A stretch of 64,000 nucleotides of DNA from Blasia pusilla (GCA_050084515.1 CM114272.1:50282001-50346000), one strand, 5' to 3'; shown: positions 22,850-33,239, counted from the stretch's first letter. Made by a program: numbers and translations. Notes: generated from the letters alone by a model not told the origin.

Positions 22850-25477
22850 AGTGACATTAAAAAGTTGAGATTACAGGGGAGTTTGAATCGTATCAGCGGT
22901 CATTTTACCTTGGGTTCTATGACAGAGATATGCCCATCATGTCATGCTTTACATTGGAGATGTGAAGGGGTGAAAGATATGAAGTTTAGTGACTCACCAT
23001 ATGGCATGCATTGTGGCCACGGGAGAATACATTTACCCCTTTTGAAATAATCTCCTCCATTCCTGAAATCCTTGATATCAGATGTTGGTCCTAGAAGTCT
23101 TCATTGTCTTGCACATGCTAGAGCTTACAATTATGCGCTTCAACTTGCATCTACTTGGAGTGTATGTAAATGAACAAATAGGTGGCACATGACACTTTCA
23201 AGTCCAAGGCGGTATCTATTATTCTATTAGACCCTTACATCCTAATATAGGGGGTCATCCCCAATTTGCTCAACTCTATATCCATGATACTGCAAATGAA
23301 TTGGAGAATCGTGGAAGAGTTATGTCTAGATCTTCTGATCTTAATATAGATATTTTGAGAGGGCTACGAGACATATTACATGAATGCAACCCATATGTCA
23401 AGATCTTTTGTCATATGGCATATGAAGCAATTGACCTTAATATACGGATCATCCTCAAGGCAAGCAAGAGAGGTCTCGATGCTAAGCATTGTAACTTACC
23501 AATTGCATATAAGGTTGCGGCTTTTTTTTCGGATGATGGTAGTGAACATGTTGACCATCGTGATATAATTGTACGAATACATGAAGGAGGAGTGAAGCGT
23601 ATATCATACCTCTATGAAGCATATATTCCACTATATTTTATTCTACTATTTATCTATGGTGAAGCAGGTTGGCATCTTGGAATACCCTTTGGGAGGATTG
23701 AAGGCCATAGAGAATCCAAAAAATTGGGTCGGATTATTCATGAGGAGGGTCAGGTGGAACCTCAAGAAGATTGGATGGATGAGGAAAGATTTGATGGTGA
23801 AATTATTGAGGAAAAGAAAACAAAGAGTGTTACAGCCTTGCAATTTGCATATTTTTGACTTCAAACGCGGATTGGGGGCAAAGATGACAATCGCTTATTA
23901 CGGTTTAGTCGACTTACTCAAGAATATATGGTTGATCTCTATGCCACTGTAGAGATGCAACGATTATCATGGGTTTGCTTGAATCAAAAGGAGTTAAGGA
24001 TTGAATTATATCAAGGTGTAAAAGATGTCATGCATCGACATGATGTGGAAAGGTCGGAGGTTTGGGAAAGTGCATTATAGTACCTTCTTCTTTTACTGGA
24101 GGGCCACGTCACATGCATCAATAGTATCAAGATGCAATGGCAATTGTAAGACATTTGGGGAAGACATACTAATTTTTGAATATGATATGCAATCCAAAAT
24201 GGGAGGAGATTACATCAGCCTTATTACCTGGTCAATCAGCTGCAGACCGACCAAATTTGGTCGTACGGGTTTTTGAGAAAAAAAGGAGTTGTTAAGACTT
24301 ATCATCAAGAAATAGATATTATGACAAGTTTTAGGATGCATCCATGTGGTGGAATTCCCAAAAAGAGGTTTTCCGCATGTGCACGTTCATATTATGTAAG
24401 GACTCGAGGATAAACCACGTACCACTCATGATTATGATTGCAGTATTTCGACAGAAATCCTTGATCAATCTACCCATCCAAGGTTGTATTCTATTGTTGA
24501 TAATTGCATGGTTCATAGGCCATGTAGACCATCAAATCCAAATGCACCATGTATGGATAAGGAAACAAAAAAAGTGTACTAAAGGCTATCCTAAGGCTTT
24601 TGCGGCCAACACTAAAGAGACAAAAGAAGGTTATCCGATCTATTGCAGGCAAGGATTCTTTAATCTTGGCTTATCTTTATTCTTGTAAGACATATGATGC
24701 CCATATAGTATTGGAAAGCATATTCATGTTTTTTTACCGTATTTTTATAAATTGGAGAATGGTAGGGCGATAATTAAGAGCCAACATCCATTGGATAATC
24801 GTTGGGTTGTGCCCTATAATCTTATATTATGCACACTCTTCAATTGTCACATTAATCTTGAAATCACGAGTAGTGTTCATGTCATCAAGTACTTATACAA
24901 ATATGTTTATAAGGGGTCAGATGCGGTGTCATTTAAGTTGTCAAAGGGCATGGATACATCTAATGCATTTGACCTTGTTGACGAGACAACATCATATATT
25001 GGTATGATTCCGCTACTTCATTGATGCGATGTATTATATTCTATTGCTTATCCATCATGTTCATTCTCCTTACTTGAATACTTGGAATTCTTTTTTTTCG
25101 AAAAAATATATCTTCTTCAGAAGCATGTTGGCGTCTCTTCAAGTTTTCTCTACATGTTGAACTTCTAAGTATTGTGAGATTAGCAGTTCATCTTCCGGAG
25201 CAACAAAAAATCTACTTCAATGATATTGACGTTCCTCAAGATATTTTGCAACTAAATAGAGAGACAACTCTGACGCAATGGTTTACAACCAATCTATTTG
25301 ACTCCACTGCTTGACAATATCTATATATAGATTTCCCTTCATATTATTATTGGAGTGACAAGAGATGGATTTTTAGGGTAAAAAAAATTAATGATTGTGG
25401 CCATCCCATTGGCCGCTTATACCATACTCATCCAGATACATACTTAAAGTTATATATATACTTGCTTTTATATATTA

Positions 25478-25531
<54 letters not shown>

Positions 25532-25775
25532 CCTCATCCATTTTCTTTTATATATAGATAGTTTGGCTAGTTTTTCTCATTTTGTCATAGGCGAAGGAGA
25601 ACGACATTGGTTGAGATTACTCCTCCATCAGGTTTGAGGAGCAACTACATACGACTGGTAGAGAATTATTCATGGGATATTCTGTCCAATATTCAAGGAG
25701 GCTGTTATCCAATTGGGACTTCTCGAGGATGATAGGGAGGTGTTTTACTTGCTTTGAAGAAGCTTCCATAATCCG
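22850..25775 (+). pseudogene. Helitron Rep (HUH endonuclease) region
   Basis: The landmarks occur in plant-Helitron order: the Cys/His motif 'CPSCHALHWRCEG' (about 22930), 'LHPNIGGHPQFAQLYIHDT' (about 23240), 'FTGGPRHMHQQYQDAMAI' (about 24098), 'CNPKWEEI' (about 24190), and then the HUH motif itself. In one frame 24349-24390 reads 'VEFPKRGFPHVHVHI', so both metal-binding His are present. The Rep tyrosine motif 'IKYLYKYVYKG' is intact at 24884-24918. Further on are 'LAVHLPEQQKIYF' (about 25186) and 'AVIQLGLLEDDREV' (about 25695), which lead towards the helicase. Many stops and frameshifts make it non-functional as it stands. The enzyme nicks at CTAG ends and starts rolling-circle transposition. 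Confidence 0.88.
25481..25528. repeat. (TA)n microsatellite
   Basis: An alternating TA tract inside the Helitron, between the Rep and helicase parts. Confidence 0.9.
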
Positions 25776-25779
25776 TACG

Positions 25780-26782
25780 TGTCGCGACCCTCATGACCAA
25801 ACAAGTGCCAAAGCGGAACATCGGAACATTAGCGGGCTCACGCTAAGATGGTTTGCGCGTTGGAGTAGTCTCGAAGAGAAGACAAGAGACGAGACGCGAG
25901 CGAGGCTTCCCGTTTCAGATGTTGTGGTCGCGACCGAGAAACCTGGATGAAACGCGGAATGAGACTTGAAAGAAGTCGAGTCTAGAAAGTGGGTTGCCAA
26001 AAGGAAGAATCCGGATTTGGAACGCCACTAGCGTTTGAGAGTTTCCGATTGTATTTATAACCATAACTTTTAGCGCCGAGATGGGTTTGGATTAAATAAG
26101 GATGCGTTGGAAGGCTTATGGAAAGCCCGTTCAAACGCACTAATGATCTCTGCAAGCGCATAAGCAGAGGTTGAGAAACAACCCGAAAACAACTATAAGT
26201 GGAGTCGGGTTGAAGGCCACAATGAAGGGACCAACCCTCCTTTTCCAAAGGGGGGTTATTGGAGAACCCCAGAAGTAATAGTAAGGGGGAAGGTCTCCAA
26301 GAGTGCTTGGAACCCGAACCCCACTTTGGGCGCCGCGGGGCGGCTCAAGAGCATGGAACGGAACGCGAGTTTGGGGGTTGGGTTGGAAAACCTGCACCAA
26401 GTCTATTGAGACGATTTTAGACGTCCCTCTTGGATTTCACCCCGCGACTCAATTACTTGGGTCTCGGTTTGGAGCTCACACGAGGTCTGTTGAATAGTTG
26501 GGATCGCTAGGCGCGCAAGTGCCGTTTCAGATCCCTAGACTAACCAGGAAGTCTGTTCCAAGTCTTGAAGGACTTGCCATGTTTTGGAAACTAGGAATTA
26601 AGGAAGGTTGATCTTGATGAGACGCCGAGTTGAGAACTCGGTGGGTTGGAACGCTGGTTGGCCTGGACCTGACTAATTAGAGTGCGTGTTTGGGTGCAGA
26701 TCGACGATGAGATCGTGTCCTACTGAACGTACGCTTCCGCAACACTAAAGATTGGCGTTCAAGGAGAATAGGGGCGCAATAC
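25780..26782 (+). mobile_element. Solo LTR inserted in the Helitron
   Basis: This is a 1003-bp insertion starting TGTCGCGACCC. It is flanked by a 4-bp direct repeat TACG (25776-25779 and 26783-26786). Removing it and one TACG restores the Helitron reading ('EEASIIRT' to 'GSSLRRLFAIILAYN'). The same sequence, diverged, recurs at 58239-59253. It has no coding capacity. The LTR identity rests on the TG start, the length, the target-site duplication and the second copy. The strand is nominal, as no internal region is present. Confidence 0.85.
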
Positions 26783-26786
26783 TACG

Positions 26787-27664
26787 GGTTCTTCATTACG
26801 CCGTCTCTTTGCAATTATTCTAGCTTACAACATATCGACTCAACTTGCAATATTATGGAATCAATTCTTGGTTCCATTGGTAGAAGATCTCTTATATGAA
26901 TGACGTCAGGTAAGAATCTAATACTACCATTCCTTACATAAAAGTTTTCTTCCTAATAGTATAATTTTTTTTCCATGTTACTTGTATTGAGAACTCTTCC
27001 ATTACAGAAAACAAGAATTCTTAATCTTCCTGTTGATGATGTCGCATTATTGGAAGTCTATTATTATTTATAAGATCAAAGAAAGAGACTATCTGACTTC
27101 CCATATATGTCCCAAGCTAATTTCAAAAGCCTTCATTCACACTTATATTTGGAGAAATAAGAGCTATCATATGACACGGATGAATTATTTGAGCAAGTGC
27201 ATTTGGGAGAAGCATGTCTAAACAAAGGACAACGCATGATATGGGACGCTATACATGATGAGCTTGATCAAATATGTGCGAATGCTCCACCATCTCCAAA
27301 AGTTTTTTTCATCGATGGTCCAAGTGGAATTGGAAAAACATTTTTATATAATCTTCTCCTTGCAAGTGTAAGGAGCGCTAGAGGTATAGTTTTGGATGTG
27401 GCATCTTGTATAGTTGCCCTATTGTTAGACGGAGTATGTACAGCTGCTCGTTCGCGCTTCAAGATCCCCATTAATCTTCATGAAAGCTCTACTTGTAAGT
27501 AGGTGACATAAGTTGTTCTAATTAGCTTCAATTATGTTAATACATCAAATATAGTTTAACTACTCCAATTATTTCAGGTTATAATTTTCTTCCCTTTTTG
27601 ATGGTAGTTTATCGGTTGATAGTGATGGAGCGCGCTTAATTCGTGAGTCGAAGCTCATTATATG
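26787..27664 (+). pseudogene. Helitron helicase, N-terminal part (Pif1-like)
   Basis: It continues the Helitron protein after the solo LTR. 'RRLFAIILAYN' is followed by a low-quality, probably intron-containing stretch. Then comes a good helicase start (27197-27500): 'LNKGQRMIWDAIHDEL', a Walker A motif 'GPSGIGKTFLYN' (27317-27352), and the downstream 'CIVALLLDGVCTAARSRFKIPI' that typifies the Pif1-like helicase of Helitrons. The frame runs up to the Walker B motif, which is cut in its middle by the gypsy insertion at 27664/27665. Confidence 0.85.
27661..27664. repeat. Target-site duplication TATG, left
   Basis: TATG at 27661-27664 matches TATG at 37203-37206 and flanks the gypsy element. 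With one copy removed the Helitron reads Ile-Ile-Trp-Asp-Glu-Ala, the helicase Walker B region. Confidence 0.88.
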
Positions 27665-28281
27665 TGTCGTGCGCATACACATCGCTATACAACATACATC
27701 GATGGTCACATCCACACCATACAACACCGATCTTCCCCACACGGATAGATCCACACATATACAGAAATCAACTCATACATAAACATGGAGATAACACAAC
27801 AAAAATAAAGAGTAGTAAAAACAACACATCTGGCCTAAAACTCCACTTCTCAATCTATATTGGCATATCAAGCCTCGTTCACCATGTGCTATCAAAGAAT
27901 CCAGACGCTAGCACCTAGTTCTGACTCACACACACGAGCAAGAATGGTGCTCCAACGGCCCAACATGAGAAAGATGGCTTGGGAAAGCCATCTTCCTCCC
28001 TTATATAGGGTTGGGAAGAGCCAAAAGGCTCTTCTCCTAAAAATAGCTATCCTCTTGGTAACCTGCACGCATAGGTTACGAGGGGCGGATGACTTGCTTA
28101 ACAAGACACCCGACTATGAAAGACCTCAACACGAAAGTTTTCAGAAACAATGTTCGTGACACAACGGAGCTATCCTCAACCTCATTCAACACCATGGGAC
28201 AAAGTTACACTCAAGACACTCCGCTGGCTCCTATGCCCTATCCACAATAGATCTCGGCCTATCAACTATTCAAATGTGACA
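27665..28281 (-). mobile_element. 3' LTR of the methyltransferase gypsy element
   Basis: This 617-bp LTR, on the minus strand, runs from TGTCACATTTG (28281) to GCGCACGACA (27665). Positions 27801-28281 match the 5' LTR closely. The last ~135 bp (27665-27800) have no counterpart in the 5' LTR. It contains a TATA-like CCTATATAAGGG (about 28000) flanked by two hairpins, gaagagcc/ggctcttc and agatggctt/aagccatct. Confidence 0.88.
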
Positions 28282-28440
28282 GTTTTCGTGGGCATACACA
28301 TCGCTATACAACATACATCGTTGGTCACATCCACATCACACAATACCGATCTTCCCCCACACGGTTGGATCCACAGATGTACAGAAATCAACTCATACAT
28401 ATACATGGAGATCACACAACCGCCCCCCTAGTTGGCACTT
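28282..28440 (-). mobile_element. Polypurine tract plus extra LTR 3' segment, upstream of the 3' LTR
   Basis: On the minus strand the purine tract 'aactaggggggcgg' (about 28420-28434) is followed by ~135 bp (28284-28419) that repeat the terminal LTR segment 27665-27800 ('cgatgtatgttgtatagcgatgtgtatg' core). The LTR start at 28281 follows. This is the same arrangement as at 2805-2959 and 4695-4845 in the related family. Confidence 0.75.
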
Positions 28441-28479
28441 GGATCTTCCTAACTCTAGATAGAAAATATCACATCTCCC

Positions 28480-28640
28480 TGATATGACCTACTACCCTAT
28501 ACACATCTCGAACACATCCATCGTCTCCTGGGAACTACATCAAGAGGGGGGTCAAACATGACATATGCCACCCTTGAGAACAACCATCACATACCAACAT
28601 GGTGGCTGCACCCCTCGCAAATCCGCACAACATAAACCTC
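28480..28640 (-). pseudogene. PHD finger at the end of the gypsy pol
   Basis: In a frame shifted relative to the integrase, the minus strand reads 'MLCGFARGAATMLVCDGCSQ' and then 'GWHMSC', aligning with the intact PHD finger at 2505-2640. The first Cys is replaced by Phe and the distal C-x2-C is damaged. PHD fingers usually read histone H3 tails (methylated or unmodified Lys4). Here it would sit on integrase, where plant chromoviruses carry a chromodomain. The targeting role is inferred. Confidence 0.8.
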
Positions 28641-29790
28641 AAGCATGCAGTACCATTGCCAAACTCGGATCCACTATCCCCTCCACATTCGGAATATGAT
28701 ATGGCGCACAATTACGCACATGATCTTTCCAAAACATACCATCCCGTCCCTCCAACATGATGACTTTGGTTGGTAATACCTCACGCACACGTAGGATCGT
28801 GCGCCCTACAGTGATATCTAGCATCGTGGATACCACCTACTATAAATACACGTAATCTCCAGGATGAAACCTTCTAATCCTTGGATGATAACCTCCTCCA
28901 CAAAGGGTCGCATACATCAATGTATCTCTATGCTGAGCAATAGCTAAGTTCTCAAAGGCCATAGGCATAACTCTACGAAAAATCTCCGCCCTGTGAGAAC
29001 ACGCTTGTACCCACACATCTGGATCATCAAGATCTAACACCTCTGCCATGTCACATCGAACAGTTGCACGTAAAGTTGGCTCTCTACTAAAGAGGAAAAA
29101 GTATGGTGAAAATGATACTAAGAATGCCTGCCGACTCCTACAATAATCCATAGCCAACCATTGCAATTGTAGGTCCCACTCCTTCAACTATCCCCGCTGC
29201 AAGCCATACTTGTGCAATCCTCTCTTCACCATCTGTATTACTCTCTCTGCCAACCCATCCACCTCAGGATGATCTCTAGACGTGGTGCGGTGATCTATCA
29301 GCGCCTGATCACTCAATGCTTGAAACTCTCCCTTGAACTCGGTACCCTGGTCAGTCAACATCTCCGTTGGTGCACCAAAGTGACTAAGCACACAATCTAG
29401 AAATGCATAAGTTGTTCCCTCACTTGCCTTGTTCGGTAGTGCCACCAACTCTATCCACTTGGAGAAATGCTCCATTATGACCAATACATACCTATGATGA
29501 CGCCCCGTCAATGGCAAAGGTCCCGCGAAGTCTAAACTCCACTGATAACCTAAACCCATAATCAGCAAAAGGTGTAACTACGGAGTGGGAGCATTGAAGG
29601 ATGCTCGCACTCTCTCACCTACCATACATCTCACCACAAACTGCTGTACCCCAGTATGGATGCCGCGCCACCAATACTTAACCTGGAGTAAGATATAAGT
29701 ACGCTTTACTCCAAAATGCCCCAACTCCTCATGGGCATGTTCTCACTACACGTGCTCGCTAGGAAGGATGAGGTACCACTAGTATCCTAC
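28640..29790 (-). pseudogene. Integrase of the methyltransferase gypsy element
   Basis: The zinc-binding region lies at about 29620-29790 (degraded). The catalytic core is in one open frame. The first Asp is in 'WSLDFAGPLP' (29532), the second Asp in 'LTDQGTEF' (29352) and the Glu in 'DGLAERVIQ' (29247), giving the D..D-x34-E pattern. The C-terminal part contains 'MPMAFENLAIAQ' and an SH3-like 'FHPGDYVYL' with 'VIMLEGRDGMFWKDHVRNC', which leads to the PHD finger. It would insert the cDNA, here with a 4-bp staggered cut. The catalytic residues survive. Stops occur between 29187 and 29190 and near 28836. Confidence 0.9.
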
Positions 29791-30129
29791 CATCTCCCCA
29801 TATTCGCAAAATTTGAGTCCCCTCCCCCCTAAACCTCCTGGCTCTTTGTAGGATCCGATCCCGCTCCCTAGCACTCACTGTGCTCGCTATGACGCCAGTG
29901 CCCAAGAACTCCACAACCTCCACGTCGTCATGGATATCACGACCATCTGTCGCCTCCTCACTGACCTCCGGATCCAAAGACTTATCGTTCGACCCCACCA
30001 TCAGAGTCATCACCTACGGCTAACCTACCATAGTCAACCAACAAAGATAAGCAGATGCATGCCAACCGGGCACCATCTCCTCATCACTCTCTCCGTGCCA
30101 TTAAGCTCCTGTGTTGTCTCTCTGACTTG

Positions 30130-30520
30130 GACATGGGTTACGACTCAACCCATCCACACCCTCTTTTTCCGGACCTGACCTGTGAACCACCTCAAACTCA
30201 TACTACTGTAGTAATAGAGCCTACATGGCAAGATTTCCCGTAAGCTTGTCGGACTCCATCAACCACCTCAACCACTGATGATCAGTGATAAGTGTGAAAG
30301 GGTTGCCGAATAAATAGCATCTGAAATGTGCCACAACCCACACTGCAGCCAAGCACTCTCCCTTGTAGGAGTTGTACTTTGCCTCTACAATGTTGTTCGA
30401 TCAGCTCGCGTAAGCCATAACAAACTCCCTCTCCTTCTCATCCCTCTGAGTAAGCACTGCTCTTAGACCCAACATGCTCCAATCCGTATGTAATTGGAAT
30501 CCAATCCGTATGTAACCGAT
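30130..30520 (-). pseudogene. RNase H of the methyltransferase gypsy element
   Basis: The minus strand reads 'GLRAVLTQRDEKEREFVMAY', 'YNSYKGECLAAVWVVAHFRC' and 'LFGNPFTLITDHQ', colinear with the RNase H of remnant 1 (560-1000). It is frameshifted relative to the reverse transcriptase and carries stops. The frames recover by the integrase, so local indels compensate. Confidence 0.85.
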
Positions 30521-30619
30521 CTCTGTAAAATGGGTGAGAACATCAACCTATCCTTGAGATCTTGAAATGCTTGCTCCTAATCATCTCTCCATAACTAAAC
30601 GTGATCGCGTCTCGTCAAC

Positions 30620-31480
30620 AAGGTCAAAGACTTCGCGATCGCACTAAAATCCTTGATATACCGTCGATAGAAGTTCTCCAATCCAAGAAATGCTCGGACT
30701 CCACTAACATTTGTAGGGCGTGGAATCTGCTCAATAGCCTCCACCTTTGTCTTCTAAACACCTAACCCACTCGGGTATATGGTTTGTCCCAAGTACTCAA
30801 TCTGCTCTTAAAAGAATCTGCACTTGCCTGGATGTAACTTCAATCCATGTAACTACAATCGCCGAATCACCTCTTCCATGTGTCACTCATACTCCTCAAC
30901 CGTGGAACTGAAAATAAGAATATCATCTATGTAACATCTTACAAAATCCAAGCAAGCTAGAATCCTATCCATCACTCTATGAAACTCTGCAGGTGCGTTC
31001 TTCAACCTAAATAGTAAGAACCGCCACTGATCCCAGAAATCTCTCCCGAATTGATCTATCCCCTAGAATGTTGTCTTCTCCCTGTCCTCCAACCTGATAG
31101 GAAGGTGATGATAGTCAGCACGGAGATCTAAAGTATTGAAGATCTTTGCATGCCCTACCGCATCAAAGATCTCCTCAGGAGTAGGCATGGCGTACCCATC
31201 TGACCTTGTTTGTCGGTTGATAGGACGGTAATCTCCACACATTCGCATGTCCGTCCAATTGCCATACATATCCTTCTTTGCCGGCATGACTGTGGCAGAT
31301 GCATACTCCCCATGTTACAACTCCACAAGTCCTGCCTCCAACAAGTCTTGCCTCATGCTCTGAATCAAGGCTTGCTCCTTATCAGAATACCTGTAGGGTC
31401 GATGAAAGATTGGCGTATCACTAGCCAATTCAATCCGTATCCTGGGACCCTTCAACATACCCAAGCCTCTCATACTGAAG
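30620..31480 (-). pseudogene. Reverse transcriptase of the methyltransferase gypsy element
   Basis: Conserved blocks appear in order on the minus strand: 'MPAKKDMYGNW-DMRMCGDYRPIN' (split here), 'TLDLRADYHHLPI', and the catalytic 'FVRCYIDDILIFS' with the YIDD box at about 30935-30922. Then come 'HPGKCRFF', 'IEYLGQTIYP' and 'FLGLENFYRRYIKDFS'. All but the last part are in the protease/methyltransferase frame. Isolated stop codons (for example after 'EKTTF') inactivate it. The catalytic Asp pair is intact. Confidence 0.92.
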
Positions 31481-31839
31481 GCAAAACAAGTGACTTGCCC
31501 TCTTAGAAACCTATGAACTCAACGTTGCTCTCCTCCTATCAACTTGAGACCTATCACAGGCTCCCAAGTCTCCATCATCACCTTACTCGAAGAGAACGGA
31601 ACCTCCGGCTTTGGTTGCTATGTAGCAACCCTAGCCACCTCCGCAACAGCCACTACACTCTGACCTCCTACACCATGCTCCACATCCAAAAAATGAACAT
31701 GTGATGCTCTGGCCGCCTTTGCACTCTCCGCTCAAACGACGTCCCAAGAAGTCCATTGGTGCCTATCTCTCCTCGTCCAGCCCCCATCCAATGCATGTAC
31801 AGACCGTGTAGGCAATGCTCCAACTCATGGACGTGACGG

Positions 31840-32990
31840 CATGGATGACACTTGCATCCGTCTCTGCTCGGCCATACCTAGGTCGACTATCCATGTGAGA
31901 CATTTGAGGTCCATCACCTTCCCCAACACCTACTTCCGGGATGCCTCAGTCATACGTGGCACCGCCGTTGTACTCGTAGCCAACCCCATGGCGCGCTCGC
32001 GCTCATCTATTGTAGGCTCCTCCAATGCTTGGTTCACCTCATCCCAAATCATGCCTGGCCCTGCCTGACAAAAGGCATGGGATGATGGGAAGCTCACCAA
32101 CGTAGGTAAGGTTTCCCTCAACTCCCCCACCCTATTGGCCATCGCCAACAATGGTCTATCATCTCGCGTCACCACTTGAGATTAATGCCCTGAGCCCAAA
32201 ATAGCATCCATTATGAGATGTGGTGCTCTCTGGACTCCATCGTATGCTCGACTCAGTACCTTTGATGGTATCACAATCGTGGACAAACCTTTGAGGTTTG
32301 TCCACCACAATCGTGGACGATGGACGCGTGATCCAACTCTCGGTGCATCTAACAACACAACACATCCCAACCAAGACCTCACCTGATGCACACTCGCCAT
32401 CACACGTGCACGAGTGTCTCCCAACAATGGCATGTTCTCCAAAATGTAAGTGGGAGAACATGTCTGATGCTCCTGCAAGTGTTGTACTACTCATAGCATC
32501 TCCCAAAACATCCCTAACCTCGGATCCTGCAATCCAAACCCTCAACCAGCTCATGAATGACCCTGACATGGCCATCTAGCAATCACCAAATGAATGGTCC
32601 CAAATCTATCCAGATCATACGCCCCCACCAAAGAGATGTCAACAGGTAGTGTATGTTGATATCCCCGTATTGCAAATACTGGTAATAACTCAGGATACCT
32701 CTAGACCAATCTCGCCACGTGACGTAATGATACTCGCCGTGCGGTCTCATCTCTCTCCACATAAAGGTACTGATGCACCCGTATGCTCGCCTGCAATACC
32801 GCAGCCAATCCGGTGCTTATCCCTCCAAAGAGATGTAACACCCTAACACCCTCCTCACAACATTGCCACACAATGGGTGTGGTATCCAGTGGCATCAATG
32901 TCTCCACTCCATGAGCCCGATCACCACCTGACTCTCGCTGCTCCGGGAGAAAGGCATGACTCCACGCCTGCCTCATGAGGTCGTTGGCAC
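31840..32990 (-). pseudogene. DNA (cytosine-5) methyltransferase domain inside gypsy pol
   Basis: A C5-methyltransferase catalytic domain lies between protease and reverse transcriptase, in the same frame as both. Motifs in order on the minus strand: I, 'VLHLFGGISTGLAAVLQ' (32841-32791), with an acidic 'YVERD' after it (motif II); IV, 'IARWPCQGHS', catalytic Cys codon 32568-32566; VI, 'YILENM' (Glu codon 32439-32437); VIII, 'VGSRVHRPRLWWTNL' (about 32337-32293); IX/X, 'ERERAMG' (32004-31984) and 'VLGKVMDL' (about 31930-31905). From I to X it spans about 315 codons, normal for the family. The linear I-to-X order is that of DNMT3/DNMT1/bacterial enzymes, not the rearranged plant DRM order. Motif VIII resembles DNMT3/DRM. 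In-frame stops: one after 'HVARLV', two TGA just after 'GHS', and others near 32486, 32182 and 31929. No fusion to a bromo-adjacent or UBA domain is seen. It is dead in this copy. Confidence 0.9.
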
Positions 32991-33239
32991 TCCTCTATAG
33001 CTCTTGAGTTGTACCCCACAATGATGAAGAGGTCTCGGCTACATTGGAAGAGAGACCCGCCATGGCCTGTCTCTGCGTGGGACTATCCGCTATTGGGACA
33101 TCCTCCGCGTGTGCGTTCCCCTCCAACAACTCTCCTGGCCAGCTAACACTACCTGTGAAAGCTGCCAACATAGTCACACACTCGTCTCGTGATCGACCAC
33201 CTCATCCCGCAAACTGCATGGGTAACTGACTCATCCGCC

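Noticed and set aside
28419-28419. Placing the 3' LTR start directly after the polypurine tract
   Set aside because: The TATG duplication and the restored Helitron frame put the element ends at TGTCAC (37202) and CGACA (27665), so the LTR must start at 28281.
31840-32990. Interpreting the methyltransferase as a nested host gene rather than part of pol
   Set aside because: It shares one reading frame with the protease upstream and the reverse transcriptase downstream, with no introns or insertion footprints at its borders.
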